NCBI GenBank assembly: GCA_036513315.1 | Contig: DATBZF010000098.1 | Location: 1-64,000, forward strand | Length of the DNA stretch: 64,000 bases | Source: Roseiarcus sp036513315 | GTDB lineage: Bacteria > Pseudomonadota > Alphaproteobacteria > Rhizobiales > Beijerinckiaceae | Direction: 5' to 3' | Shown here: piece by piece, positions 8,292 to 19,900 of the stretch | How the letters are laid out: the number at the start of each line of letters is the position of its first letter | How positions within the stretch are numbered: position 1 is the stretch's first letter | Notes under the pieces: generated by a model | The model's input: only the letters and a program-made list of their open reading frames with translations | The model's database searches: none | What the model was told of the DNA's origin: nothing | Program-made: the position numbers and the translations under genes

Positions 8292-8378
8292 TTAGTGGTG
8301 CCAGAACAGAGCAATCAAAATGATTACTGGAAGTGGCACGCCAATCAGCCAAAGCAACGCTCCGCGACCGAGTCCCAT
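8292..8378 (-). CDS. Small hydrophobic membrane peptide, 28 residues
   Basis: The product begins MGLGRGALLWLIGVPLPVI and ends ALFWHH. It is one transmembrane helix with a Gly/Arg-rich start. GGAG lies eight bases before the ATG. Similar tiny proteins of the form MGL...LLWLIGVPLPIIILLALF are common in alphaproteobacteria as far as I recall, usually unnamed. It precedes csbD on the same strand, so co-transcription and a role in envelope or stress physiology are possible but unproven. Confidence 0.7.
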   Translation of the reverse strand: MGLGRGALLWLIGVPLPVIILIALFWHH

Positions 8379-8428
8379 GATGCTCTCCTGTTGTTGGCTC
8401 CCGATACTTGAGTGACGTTCGAGTATCT

Positions 8429-8554
8429 GGGCCAAATAATCCGTCTGAACGTGGATAGTTCCAAAAAAATTTGACGCCGCGCGCCAAATCTCGCAGATAG
8501 CATTCTGGGACTGTTTCTTGCATGCCCTGAAACGAGGGCTGGCAGCCGGTCGTT
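8429..8554. promoter_or_regulatory. Two weak EcfG-like promoters, divergent
   Basis: For the plus-strand gene at 8631, GAAAC (8529-8533) is followed by 17 bases and CGTT (8551-8554), one mismatch from the EcfG consensus. For the minus-strand csbD unit, GGAAC (starting near 8460 and read leftward) is followed at about the right spacing by GATT, an imperfect -10. Both genes would then be stress-induced. The csbD candidate is the weaker one. Confidence 0.35.
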
Positions 8555-8630
8555 AAGCCATCGGGGCGATTCCCGGTTTTCGACCTTGCAGTTCGTCCGC
8601 CGGCGCATATCTTGGAGCTGGAGAGTGCAA

Positions 8631-8909
8631 ATGACAGATTCGTTTGGGGATAAACTCGTTGAAGCTCTGAAGAAGCTGGATACATTTGGCGACGTGGCGC
8701 CGGCGCACGTTCAAGATCCAACCACGATGATCATCAGGCAGATCGCGGTCCAAGACGATCTCATGCGTTGGGATTCCGATCGCGGCCATTATGTCTTGAC
8801 CCTCACCGGACGACGGCGGATCGCCGCGCGCAGCGGTCATTCCGCTTCGGTGCTGCGGTTTCGCAAGCGCGACGAGAAGGACGAGAGCGGCTCGCGCCGT
8901 AAGGCGTGA
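8631..8909 (+). CDS. Small hypothetical protein
   Basis: A 92-residue soluble protein starting MTDSFGDKLVEALKKLDTFG and ending in a basic tail (FRKRDEKDESGSRRKA). ATG 8631 is supported by GGAGAG about seven bases upstream. The segment MRWDSDRGHYVLTLTGRRRIAAR looks like a short winged-helix or beta-hairpin element but I cannot assign a family. It is divergent from the csbD unit and may share its stress promoter region. Confidence 0.6.
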   Translation: MTDSFGDKLVEALKKLDTFGDVAPAHVQDPTTMIIRQIAVQDDLMRWDSDRGHYVLTLTGRRRIAARSGHSASVLRFRKRDEKDESGSRRKA

Positions 8910-8922
8910 CCGGCCTCGCGGT

Positions 8923-9267
8923 TTGACGGGCGGCGCTTTGGATGACGATCTTCGCAGAACGCTGAGCGATCAGGCGAAGCTGAGAAAAACCATCACCTAT
9001 GCGGCCCTGGCGGAGCGTCTCGGTCTGAAGCCGCCGCAGACGATCCATCGTCTCGCGCAAGCGCTCGAGCGCCTGATGGACGAGGATGCGGCCGCGGGCC
9101 GCCCGCTGCTGGCGGCGCTTTGCATCAGCAAGGCGCGGCCCGGCTTGCCGGGCCCGGGGTTTTTCCTGAAGGCGCGGACGCTTGAGCTCCACTCGGAGCA
9201 AGCGGACGAGCGCGCATTTCACACGTCCGAATTACGTCGGGCGATCTCCTTTTATGGTTCGAGCTAG
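8923..9267 (+). CDS. Conserved hypothetical protein
   Basis: The 114-residue product contains ITYAALAERLGLKPPQTIHR followed by LAQALERLMDEDAAAGRP and LCISKARPGLPGPGFF. This pattern is one I recognise as a conserved but unnamed alphaproteobacterial protein; a helix-turn-helix-like start is possible. The only upstream start in frame is TTG at 8923, with no strong ribosome site, so the exact start is uncertain. It lies 13 bases after the preceding gene on the same strand. Confidence 0.6.
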   Translation: MTGGALDDDLRRTLSDQAKLRKTITYAALAERLGLKPPQTIHRLAQALERLMDEDAAAGRPLLAALCISKARPGLPGPGFFLKARTLELHSEQADERAFHTSELRRAISFYGSS

Positions 9268-9281
9268 GTCCGGGTTCAGCA

Positions 9282-10121
9282 ATGGGCGCACAATTGACCG
9301 GCCGGCGGATTGTCGTTCCCGAAACGCGCGAATTGCGCCTGCTGAGCGCCATGCTCGCCGAGCGCGGCGCGATCGTGGTTCCCTGTCCGCTCGTGGCGAT
9401 CCGGGACGCGCCCGACCCGGCGCCCGTCGCCCAATGGCTTGAGCGGTTCATCGCGCGCCCCTGCGACGATCTCATCCTGCTCACTGGCGAGGGGCTGCGG
9501 CGGCTGGTCGGCGTCGCGGAGCGAAGCGGCCTGCGGGATTCCTTCGTCGCGGCGCTTGCGGCTCCGCGAAAAATCACGCGCGGGCCCAAGCCCGTGCGCG
9601 CGCTGCGCGAGATCGGCCTCGAGGCCGATATGACGGCCACAGTCCCCACCAGCGGCGGAGTGATCGACGCGCTTAGCTCGTTCGATCTTTCCGGCCGCCG
9701 CATCGGCGTCCAGCTCTATCCCGACGGCGATCATCAAGCGCTGCTCGGCTTCCTCGCCGGGGCGGGGGCGGAGGCCGATCGCGTGCTGCCCTATGTCTAT
9801 GCGTCCGAGGCCGACGACGAGCGCGTGCTGCAAATCATCGACGCCATGGCGGCGGGCGAATTCGACGCGATCGCCTTCACTTCTTCGCCGCAGGTGCGAC
9901 GGTTCCACGAGGTCGCCGCCAGGGCCGACCGGAGCGAGGCGGCGCGACAAGGCCTCGCGCGCGTGCTGGTCGCCGCCGTCGGGCCGGTGGTCGCGCAGGA
10001 GCTTGCCGCGATCGGCGCGCGCGTCGACGTCGTGCCAGCCAACGAGACCTATTTCATGAAGCCGCTCGTCCGTGAGCTTGGCCAGGCTTTCGCCGCCCGG
10101 GCCGCCGCTTCATCCCCTTAG
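9282..10121 (+). CDS. Uroporphyrinogen-III synthase (HemD) family protein
   Basis: The 279-residue protein has the two-lobed HemD layout: an N-terminal GRRIVVPETRELRLLSAML, a middle RKITRGPKPVRALREIGLEAD and TVPTSGGVIDALSS, and a C-terminal FDAIAFTSSPQVRRF with VAAVGPVVAQELAAIGARVD. HemD closes hydroxymethylbilane to uroporphyrinogen III. Sequence signatures in this family are weak, and no other haem gene is adjacent, so this may be a HemD-like paralogue and not the housekeeping enzyme. Confidence 0.8.
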   Translation: MGAQLTGRRIVVPETRELRLLSAMLAERGAIVVPCPLVAIRDAPDPAPVAQWLERFIARPCDDLILLTGEGLRRLVGVAERSGLRDSFVAALAAPRKITRGPKPVRALREIGLEADMTATVPTSGGVIDALSSFDLSGRRIGVQLYPDGDHQALLGFLAGAGAEADRVLPYVYASEADDERVLQIIDAMAAGEFDAIAFTSSPQVRRFHEVAARADRSEAARQGLARVLVAAVGPVVAQELAAIGARVDVVPANETYFMKPLVRELGQAFAARAAASSP

Positions 10122-10205
10122 TCGCGCATCGACGGTTGTGTTTCTATCCTCACGGGCAAGCTGACCCGTCCGTAGTCGATTTCAAACCCCGATCGCCCAC
10201 GCTCC

Positions 10206-11876
10206 TCACCTTTGCGCTGTCTCCCAATTCGGCGCTTCGTAATAGGGGGCGTTGGAGGCGGCGAGCGGGGGGCGGCCGTGGATGAGGTCGGCGGCCTTCT
10301 CGCCGATCATGATGGTCGGCGCATTGAGATTGCCCGAAGTCACCGACGGCATGATCGAGGAATCGACGACGCGCAGGGCGTCACAGCCGATGACGCGGGT
10401 GTGCGGATCGACCACTGCGAGGGGATCGTCTTTTCCGCCCATCTTGCAGGTTCCGGAAGGATGATAGGCGCTCTCGACGTGGCTCCGCACGAAGGCGTCG
10501 ATCGCTGCGTCGTCGACGACATCGGCGCCGGGCCGGATCTCGCGGCCGCGATAGGGATCGAAGGCGCTTTGCGCGAAAATCTCTCGCGTCAGGCGCACGC
10601 AGGCGCGCATCTCAATCCAGTCCTCTTCGTGGCCCATATAGTTGAACTGAATACTGGGATAATCGCGCGCTTCGGGCGATTTCAGACGCACCCAGCCGCG
10701 GCTCTTCGACCGCAATGGCCCGACATGGGCCTGAAAGCCATGTTCGCTGGCGAGGCCCGCGCCGTCATAGCTCACCGCGAGAGGTAGGAAATGGTACTGT
10801 ATGTCGGGATAGCGTACGCCAGCCCGCGAGCGGATGAAGCCGCCCGTTTCAAAATGATTGGTCGCGCCATGGCCGCGCCCGCGCAACAGCCAGTGCAGAC
10901 CGATCAGGCCGCGCGAGATGAGGCCGGTCTGGCCGTAGAGCGTGATCGGCTTCTTCGAGGCGATCTGAAAATAGAACTCCAGATGATCCTGCAGGTTCTC
11001 GCCGACGCCGGGCAGATCATGGACAACGGGAATATCCAGCGCCCGCAGCTCCTGCGCCGGTCCGACGCCCGATAATTTGAGCAGTTGCGGCGAATTGATC
11101 GGCCCGCCGCTGAGAATCACTTCGCGGCGCGCCAGCGCGACATGATCGCGACCGCGTCTCGAATAGCGCACGCCGGTCGCGCGGCGCCCTTCGAACAGCA
11201 CGCGCGTCGCCAGCGCATGGGTGGCGACTTCGAGATTGCCGCGTTTCATCGCGCGCCTGAGATAGGCGTTGGCGGTCGACCAGCGCACGCCGTCCTTCAC
11301 CGTCATGTCGAAACGGCCGAAACCTTCCTGCCGCTCGCCATTGATGTCCTCGGTGACGCCATAGCCGGCCTGCCGTCCCGCCTCGACGAAGACATCATAG
11401 AGCGGATTGGCGATCGGGCCGTAGCGCGTCGCCAGCGGCCCCTCGCCGCCGCGATAGGCGTCGGCGCCGTCGCGTCGTCCTTCCGCGCGCCGAAAATAGG
11501 GCAGCACGTTGCGATAGCCCCAACCTGCCGCGCCTTCTTCTTCCCAGCGATCGAAATCATGCGGATTGCCTCGGACATAGACGAGGCCGTTGATTGAGGA
11601 TGAGCCGCCAAGCACCTTGCCGCGCGGGATGGCGAAGCGGCGGCCGCCCAGATGCGGCTCGGGTTCGCTTTCGTAGCGCCAGTTATATTTGCTTGTGTTC
11701 ATCGGAATCGAAAGCGCGGCCGGCATTTGGATGAAAGGCGAGCGGTCGGAGCCGCCAAATTCCAGCACCAGCACGGTCGCGCGTCCGTCCTCCGTCAGGC
11801 GATCGGCGAGCACGCAGCCCGCCGAGCCGGCGCCGATAATGATGTAGTCAAATTGTTGGTTTTCCTGTCCGCTCAT
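10206..11876 (-). CDS. GMC family oxidoreductase (choline dehydrogenase-like)
   Basis: This 556-residue FAD enzyme starts with the dinucleotide-binding DYIIIGAGSAGCVLADRL. It has the GMC signature GGSSSINGLVYVRGNPHDFD, the second signature SGGPINSPQLLKLSGVGP, the catalytic histidine region SAYHPSGTCKMG and the C-terminal NAPTIMIGEKAADLI with its Asn. BetA-type choline dehydrogenases and many alcohol dehydrogenases share this architecture. No betB or betC neighbour is present, so the substrate is undetermined. It lies 32 bases downstream of ccmB on the same strand. Confidence 0.92.
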   Translation of the reverse strand: MSGQENQQFDYIIIGAGSAGCVLADRLTEDGRATVLVLEFGGSDRSPFIQMPAALSIPMNTSKYNWRYESEPEPHLGGRRFAIPRGKVLGGSSSINGLVYVRGNPHDFDRWEEEGAAGWGYRNVLPYFRRAEGRRDGADAYRGGEGPLATRYGPIANPLYDVFVEAGRQAGYGVTEDINGERQEGFGRFDMTVKDGVRWSTANAYLRRAMKRGNLEVATHALATRVLFEGRRATGVRYSRRGRDHVALARREVILSGGPINSPQLLKLSGVGPAQELRALDIPVVHDLPGVGENLQDHLEFYFQIASKKPITLYGQTGLISRGLIGLHWLLRGRGHGATNHFETGGFIRSRAGVRYPDIQYHFLPLAVSYDGAGLASEHGFQAHVGPLRSKSRGWVRLKSPEARDYPSIQFNYMGHEEDWIEMRACVRLTREIFAQSAFDPYRGREIRPGADVVDDAAIDAFVRSHVESAYHPSGTCKMGGKDDPLAVVDPHTRVIGCDALRVVDSSIMPSVTSGNLNAPTIMIGEKAADLIHGRPPLAASNAPYYEAPNWETAQR

Positions 11877-11908
11877 GACAGCTTCTTAGCGGCGCCGAAC
11901 GCCGGCGC

Positions 11909-12580
11909 CTATTCCCTCGCCAGCCGCAGCGCGGCCGCCGCCGCGAAGGGCGCGCCGGCGAGGGCGGCGAGCGAAAGCGCACAAAGTACGAGGAAGGGCA
12001 TGGCGAACGGCGCCGCGCCGCCGCTCGCTGCGGAAGCCGCCCCGACGCCGAAGATCAACACCGGAATCGTCAGCGGCAGCACCAGAACCGCCATCAGCAG
12101 ACCGCCGCGCCTGAGCGAGACCGTCAGCGCCGCGCCGATCGCGCCGATCAGGGTCAGCGCCGGCGTGCCGACGATGAGGCTGGCGGCGACCAGCAGCAGC
12201 GCCTTGGCGTCGAGAGCCAGCATGAGGCCGAACAGCGGGCTGAGGATAATCAGCGGCAGGGCGCTCGCCGTCCAATGCGCTGTGCATTTCACCAGCACGA
12301 CGATCTCCAGCGGCAGCCGCGCATGGACGAAGAGATCGAGCGCGCCGTCTTCCTCGTCACTCTGGAACAGGCGGTCGAGGCCGAGCAGGGTCGCGAGCAG
12401 CGTCGCGATCCACAGGATTGCCGGCCCGATGCGCGACAGCAGGTTGAGGTCGGGGCCGATCGCGAAGGGCATCAGCGCGACGAGAATCAGAAAAAACACT
12501 GCGCCGGTCGAAGCGCCGCCGCCGATGCGGCGGGCGATCCGCCATTCGCGCAGGAAGAGGGCGGCGATCGCTTGTCTCAT
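11909..12580 (-). CDS. ccmB: Haem exporter membrane protein CcmB
   Basis: CcmB is the permease of the CcmABC(D) complex that drives haem delivery to CcmE in cytochrome c maturation. The 223-residue protein has six hydrophobic segments and the conserved DRLFQSDEEDGALD segment after helix 2, with LPLIILSPLFGLML and GALTVSLRRGG-like motifs. Its start overlaps the ccmA stop by four bases. ccmC, often next, is not found downstream; a GMC oxidoreductase is there. Confidence 0.93.
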   Translation of the reverse strand: MRQAIAALFLREWRIARRIGGGASTGAVFFLILVALMPFAIGPDLNLLSRIGPAILWIATLLATLLGLDRLFQSDEEDGALDLFVHARLPLEIVVLVKCTAHWTASALPLIILSPLFGLMLALDAKALLLVAASLIVGTPALTLIGAIGAALTVSLRRGGLLMAVLVLPLTIPVLIFGVGAASAASGGAAPFAMPFLVLCALSLAALAGAPFAAAAALRLARE

Positions 12581-13206
12581 GTGGGCGCCATTTCCGCCGC
12601 GCCCAGCTTCAGCTCCTGGCCGGCGAGTCCGAGCGGCGCATGGGTCGCCGCGACGATGAGGCCGCCGGCGGCAAGATGCGCATGCATGATGTCCGCGAGC
12701 CGCGCCTGCGCGGCGGCATCGAGCGCCGCCGTCGGTTCGTCGAGAAGCCAGAGCGGACGATATGCGACAAGAAGCCGCGCCATCGCGACGCGCCGCCGCT
12801 GTCCCGCCGACAGCGCGGCGACCGGAAAATCCGCCGCATGGGCGAGGCCGACGCGCGCGAGCGCGGCGCCGACCGATAGCGTCCGCACCGGCGCGGCATC
12901 TGCGCGGAGCATCGCAGCCCAGAAGGCGAGATTCTCGCCCGCCGTCAGCGCGGCTTTCAGCGCATCGGCATGGCCGAGATAATGCGCCTGCTCGCCGACA
13001 CTCCGCTCGGCGTCGCCGCCTTCGAGGCGGATATCTCCCCCCGCGATCCGCAGCAGCCCGGCGATCGCGTGCAGCAGGCTCGACTTGCCGGCGCCATTGG
13101 GTCCGGTGACGATCAGCGCCGCGCCGGCGCCCGCTTCGAACGACAGGCCGGAGAACAAGCGCCGGGCGCCGCGCTCGATAGTGATGTCGGCGCCGATCAA
13201 GCGCAT
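12577..13206 (-). CDS. ccmA: Haem exporter ATP-binding protein CcmA
   Basis: An ABC ATPase of 209 residues: Walker A GPNGAGKS at 35-42, a Q-loop region near VGEQAHYLGHADALK, signature LSAGQRRRVAMARL and Walker B LWLLDEPTAALD. The HADALK segment after the Q loop is typical of CcmA. I place the start at 13206 because GGAGAAG lies about six bases upstream; the frame extends to 13248. It powers the CcmABC complex in the inner membrane. It is divergent from acnA, an arrangement common in alphaproteobacteria. Confidence 0.93.
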   Translation of the reverse strand: MRLIGADITIERGARRLFSGLSFEAGAGAALIVTGPNGAGKSSLLHAIAGLLRIAGGDIRLEGGDAERSVGEQAHYLGHADALKAALTAGENLAFWAAMLRADAAPVRTLSVGAALARVGLAHAADFPVAALSAGQRRRVAMARLLVAYRPLWLLDEPTAALDAAAQARLADIMHAHLAAGGLIVAATHAPLGLAGQELKLGAAEMAPT

Positions 13207-13324
13207 CGAGGCTTCTCCGCGACGCCTTTTTGGGCGCCCTGACGCCATTGTGGTGTAGCCCGGCGCGACGAACTTATCTATAACCGTTCCAATCTTTCCC
13301 CAGCCGCCCTCCGGAGTTCAGTCG

Positions 13325-16036
<2,712 letters not shown>

Positions 16037-16777
16037 GCTGAGGCGGCGACGCCGTGTAGTCCTGCTCGGACTGATCCGAGCCCGGCGCGTCCGCCATTTG
16101 CGATAGGTTGGCGGCGACCGATTTTGTGCATCGACACGAGTCGCGCCCCATCGCGGTAACGCCAAATCGCTGCGCCGGATGAGCCGGCTCCGCGGCCGAC
16201 ATTGCGCCGCGGCCAAGAAACCAAACGCAAGCGTCTCCCGCCTGATCCAGGCCGGATGATTATGATATGGGGTTGTCAGGTAACCATCTCGCGCGGCGAA
16301 TCGTTTTTGTCATAAGCTTCAATCGTTCTTTTTGGCGGAAAACGCTGCATCGGCGCTCTGGGCCCATTTCCAGCGCCGCTACGCGCGTCGCCAGCCCCGG
16401 CTTCAACAGAATAAGCGTCACCAACTACGTCAGCGCAAGCGATTATTGCACGCAGCATTATTGGCGCTATCTGCGCGCTAATTGGATTTTAGCCCGATCC
16501 GTCGGACAAATTACGAGTAAAAATATGCATGTATTACGACAAATGGCAGGGCGCTCAACCGCCGGAAAAATGTTCACCGCCGGTTGTCAATCCTCCGGAA
16601 TGGTCTTTTGCTGCCGCCGGAAGCCGATCCCAGGCGCTTGTCGATGCTGACGGCCAATCCGCCGGCTGCGACGTAGCGATGTCGTGTGTCTCGTAGAGTC
16701 AACCGATGCGGATTGCGCAATATCGAGAAAGAGCGTACGCGGACGCAAGCGTAATTTCGTAAGCTCTCGAGAACAGT
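16037..16777. other. Gene-poor interval after aconitase
   Basis: No recognisable gene fills this 741-base stretch. The part from about 16270 to 16560 is noticeably more AT-rich than its surroundings. A small stem (gctcgga/tccgagc near 16067-16084) follows acnA but lacks a T run. One 55-codon frame (16529-16696) is listed separately as doubtful. Confidence 0.4.
16529..16696 (+). CDS. Possible 55-residue small protein
   Basis: An ATG frame beginning MYYDKWQGAQPPEKCSPPVV and ending AGCDVAMSCVS, with three cysteines and a Pro-rich middle. Composition is protein-like and codon third positions are mostly G or C, but the ribosome site (ACGAG) is weak and I recognise no family. It may be chance. Confidence 0.3.
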   Translation: MYYDKWQGAQPPEKCSPPVVNPPEWSFAAAGSRSQALVDADGQSAGCDVAMSCVS

Positions 16778-17158
16778 GTGGGGATTGCAGTGAGTATATT
16801 GGGAAAGAACGGCGTCGAAAAAGTCACGGCTACTATTCAGTCGTTCGGAAAGTGGTTCTTCGATCTGCTGTTAAACGCCGCCATCGTCGCGGGGTTGCTG
16901 CTTGCGGCCAAGCAGACCAACAATATGGCGATCAAGACGCTTGCCTATGCGGCGTGGGCGATATTCTTCCTGTACGTCGGCTCGTTTTTCATTCACTTCC
17001 GGCTGGATCTGTTCGATTGGGTGAAGGATCTGCGCCTTCGCACTCTCCTCGAATTGGCTTCCGGCATCATCCTGGCCGTCGTCATCGTCACATGCCTCAA
17101 TCTGATGTTCCAAACCATGATCGCCGCCGCGGTGTCCGCAATTGAATTGAGCAAGTAG
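16778..17158 (+). CDS. Hypothetical membrane protein
   Basis: A protein of up to 126 residues with three hydrophobic helices: FFDLLLNAAIVAGLLLA, TLAYAAWAIFFLYVGSFFI and a long LASGIILAVVIVTCLNLMF, the last preceded by amphipathic DWVKDLRLRTLLE. Start is GTG, either at 16778 or at 16790. I recognise no family. It stands alone between aconitase and a convergent small gene. Confidence 0.6.
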   Translation: MGIAVSILGKNGVEKVTATIQSFGKWFFDLLLNAAIVAGLLLAAKQTNNMAIKTLAYAAWAIFFLYVGSFFIHFRLDLFDWVKDLRLRTLLELASGIILAVVIVTCLNLMFQTMIAAAVSAIELSK

Positions 17159-17202
17159 ACTTGGTTCAAAGCGCCTCCCATCGTGAGCAACTGACGACAA
17201 AA

Positions 17203-17469
17203 CTAGCCTTTTTGGGCGGGGAACCGCCCATTCGCCTGGAGCGCCCTGATCTCCATCTCCCGAGTTTCCAACATGCTCCGCAGATATTCCACGGCGCGGC
17301 CGGAGGCGCCGTTGCGCTCCATGGAATCAAGATATCTTCGCTCCTCCGTTTGAAGGGCCCGCAAGTTCTCAAGCCTTTTGAGATCGGGGAACTTCCAGTG
17401 AAGGAAATTGGCGACCGATTGGCGGTCCTGTTGTTTGGTCTTTGGCAAGGCGCCATCGAGCATCGTCAT
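17203..17469 (-). CDS. Small hypothetical protein, helical
   Basis: An 88-residue product starting MTMLDGALPKTKQQDRQSVA and rich in charged helices (KRLENLRALQTEERRYLDSM and RSMLETREMEIRALQ), suggesting a coiled coil. The start at 17469 has GGAG about eight bases upstream; the open frame extends further but that part looks non-coding. It is divergent from the DUF1275 gene. No family recognised. Confidence 0.55.
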   Translation of the reverse strand: MTMLDGALPKTKQQDRQSVANFLHWKFPDLKRLENLRALQTEERRYLDSMERNGASGRAVEYLRSMLETREMEIRALQANGRFPAQKG

Positions 17470-17623
17470 TTCCGTACTCCGAATCGGCAGCGAACCAGTT
17501 AAGTTTCCGCGTCCGCGACAAAGGAGCCAATCGGTACGGGCAGTTTTGCACTGGCATATTCGAGGCGCCGGAGGCCTTATCGAGGGCCTTTGAAGCAAGG
17601 CATCGCTGTCGAAAGGGAGCCGA

Positions 17624-18382
17624 ATGGCGACTGACGAAGTGGGGCAACCCGGGCAAGACCAGGGCGCATCCAGTTTTCCGCAAAGGGAGGCGCGCGGCCT
17701 CCGCGGCCTACTGGTTATCGGCTGCGTATTCGCGATCGTCGGCGGATACACCGACGCCTATTCCTATCTCGCGCATGGTCACGTTTTCGCGAACGCCCAG
17801 ACCGCCAATGTCGTCTTCATCGGGATCTACGCCTCTGGCGGAGACTGGGGGAACGCGGTGCGCCATCTTCCTCCCATCGCCGCCTTCGTCCTCGGCGTAG
17901 CTGTCGTCAACCTCCTCGGCGTGCGGTCGCAAAAACAGGAGTTCCGCGCGACGCTCGTTTGTCAGAGCTTCGAGCTTGCGATTCTGATCGCTCTCACCGG
18001 CGCCGGGCCGAGGCTGCCCGATGAATGGATCGTGCCGGCGATTTCATTCGTCGCCGCCATTCAGAACGCCAGCTTCGACACGATCGGCGCATGGTCATTC
18101 AATTCAGCGATGGCCACCGGCAACCTACGTAGCGCGACCACCGGCCTCATCGCCTGGACGATGGGCCGCAACCCTGAAGACAATCGCGGCAAGGCGGTCG
18201 GCCTCGCGCTGATCTGCATCGCATTTCTGGCGGGCGCGGCGGTCGGGGGCTACTACACCCGGCTCGATGAATCCCACGCGCTCGCCCCATGCGCGATTAT
18301 CGTCGCATTCGGGATTCTGCTGACGTGGCGGGAACGCCAGATACGCCGACGTCTGCCCGCGCGGCTCGATTTGGCGAACTAG
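17624..18382 (+). CDS. DUF1275 (YoaK-like) membrane protein
   Basis: This 252-residue protein has six hydrophobic segments and the DUF1275 hallmarks: GGYTDAYSYLAHGHVFANAQTAN near the N terminus, FVAAIQNASFDTIGAW and FNSAMATGNLRSATTGL. Family members are inner-membrane proteins of unknown transport or stress role. An acidic soluble N-terminal tail of about 25 residues precedes the first helix. Confidence 0.88.
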   Translation: MATDEVGQPGQDQGASSFPQREARGLRGLLVIGCVFAIVGGYTDAYSYLAHGHVFANAQTANVVFIGIYASGGDWGNAVRHLPPIAAFVLGVAVVNLLGVRSQKQEFRATLVCQSFELAILIALTGAGPRLPDEWIVPAISFVAAIQNASFDTIGAWSFNSAMATGNLRSATTGLIAWTMGRNPEDNRGKAVGLALICIAFLAGAAVGGYYTRLDESHALAPCAIIVAFGILLTWRERQIRRRLPARLDLAN

Positions 18383-18396
18383 CGACGGTCTGCGCC

Positions 18397-19779
18397 TTAC
18401 GCCGCGCCCGCCGCGATCAGCGCCGCCAGGCGCGCGATATGGTGCGTAATATCAGGCGCGCCGGTCATTTCACCGAACGTGCCGCGCGTCATTGGACCGA
18501 GCGCGATGAGATTGCGCTCGATCGTTCCGTCACGTGCGATGAGATGCGAATCGCCGTCGACGTCGAGCCCGAGGCCGACCGGATCGGGGCGCGCGAGGCC
18601 GGCTTCGAACAGAGCCCGCACCAGCGGATTATGTGCGGGATCGCGGTCGGGGCCGACGCAGAGGACGATCGCCTCGAAGCGTCTCTCCCCAAGCGCTCCC
18701 CCGGGGCGGCGCAGGCGCACGACCAGGGCGCCGGCGTCCGCGTCGATCGCGGTGACGCCCGCCTTCTCGACGACGAGCCGGCCATCGGCGATCGCCGCCG
18801 TCAACGCCTGATGCACCTGCGGCGCGACGCGGAAGCGATGTACGTCCCAGAAAGGCAGCAGCCGGCGCGCGATCCTGCGTCGCTCGGCGGGCGGCAGCGC
18901 CGGCCAGAGCTGGGCAAGGCTGAAGCGCAGGGCGTCCGCCGCCGGATGCCAGCCGAGACCTTGATCGATCGACATGCGCGCGCGCTGTCGCGCAAGGCGG
19001 AGCAGCGCCAGCGCCGTGCGCGGTGGCGCGGCGCCGTCGAGAAAGTTGGGGTCGCTGCTGAAGATTCCATGCGGCTGCGCCATCAACCCGCGCCGCGAAA
19101 CGGCGGTAATCCGTCGAACGCCGCGATCAAGCAGGGTAGCGCCCATATCGGCCATGGTGAGCCCGGTTCCGACGAGGAGCACGTGGGCGTGCACGTCGAT
19201 CGCGGCAAGTCCGTCCGGCCGCCAGGGATTGGCGATCAGGCCGGGATGGCCGGCGGCCGCGTCGCTGATGGGGCAGGGCGGGCCGGCGACGGCATGGCCG
19301 AAGCAGAGCGCGACGCGGTCGACTTCGACGGATTCCCCATTCGACAGCGCGACCGACCAGCCCGCGCCGGCGCGGGCGACCTGCGCGGCGCGCGCGCGAT
19401 GATGGCGCAGGCGCACACGCGGCGCGGCCGCGAGCGTTCGCGCCAGCGTGTCGGCGACATAGGCGCCGTAATGGGCGCGCGCGACATAATGATTGCCAGA
19501 TGCGTCGGTGCTGGCGCCGTCGCCCGGCAGGATGCCGCGCTGGAAGAACCAATTCGTCGCATGCGAGGATTCTCCCGGCAACAGGCTCATGCGCCCGCTC
19601 GGCACGTTGATGCGGTGACGCGGGTCGCGCGCGCTATATGCGACGCCCGCGCCGAGCGCGGCCGAAGGCTCGATGACGTCGATGTCGAGCGGGCCTCGAA
19701 CGAGACGCGCCAGATGAATGATGAACGCCACGCCGGTGAAGCCGCCGCCGACGATTGCGAAGCGAGGCGGCTCAGTCAT
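18397..19779 (-). CDS. FAD/NAD(P)-binding oxidoreductase (NAD_binding_9 type)
   Basis: The protein begins MTEPPRFAIVGGGFTGVAF, a Rossmann FAD-binding motif, followed by GAGVAYSARDPRHRINVPSGRMS and a second nucleotide motif VLLVGTGLTMADMG. This pattern belongs to HydN-like FAD/NAD(P)-binding proteins of about 460-500 residues whose substrates are unknown. I start at 19779 directly before the GxGxxG; the frame is open to a TTG at 19884. The region just before 19884 contains TTGACA on the coding strand, so the transcript start may be close. It converges on the DUF1275 gene. Confidence 0.82.
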   Translation of the reverse strand: MTEPPRFAIVGGGFTGVAFIIHLARLVRGPLDIDVIEPSAALGAGVAYSARDPRHRINVPSGRMSLLPGESSHATNWFFQRGILPGDGASTDASGNHYVARAHYGAYVADTLARTLAAAPRVRLRHHRARAAQVARAGAGWSVALSNGESVEVDRVALCFGHAVAGPPCPISDAAAGHPGLIANPWRPDGLAAIDVHAHVLLVGTGLTMADMGATLLDRGVRRITAVSRRGLMAQPHGIFSSDPNFLDGAAPPRTALALLRLARQRARMSIDQGLGWHPAADALRFSLAQLWPALPPAERRRIARRLLPFWDVHRFRVAPQVHQALTAAIADGRLVVEKAGVTAIDADAGALVVRLRRPGGALGERRFEAIVLCVGPDRDPAHNPLVRALFEAGLARPDPVGLGLDVDGDSHLIARDGTIERNLIALGPMTRGTFGEMTGAPDITHHIARLAALIAAGAA

Positions 19780-19900
19780 CGGGAGGGCGATCGGGCGATT
19801 GTGATCAAAGGGGGATCCTTCTCGCGCGGGCGTGCGCATCGTAAACGGGGACGCTATCTCGATGCAGTTAATCGATATTGTCAATTTAGTGAGCTGCAGC

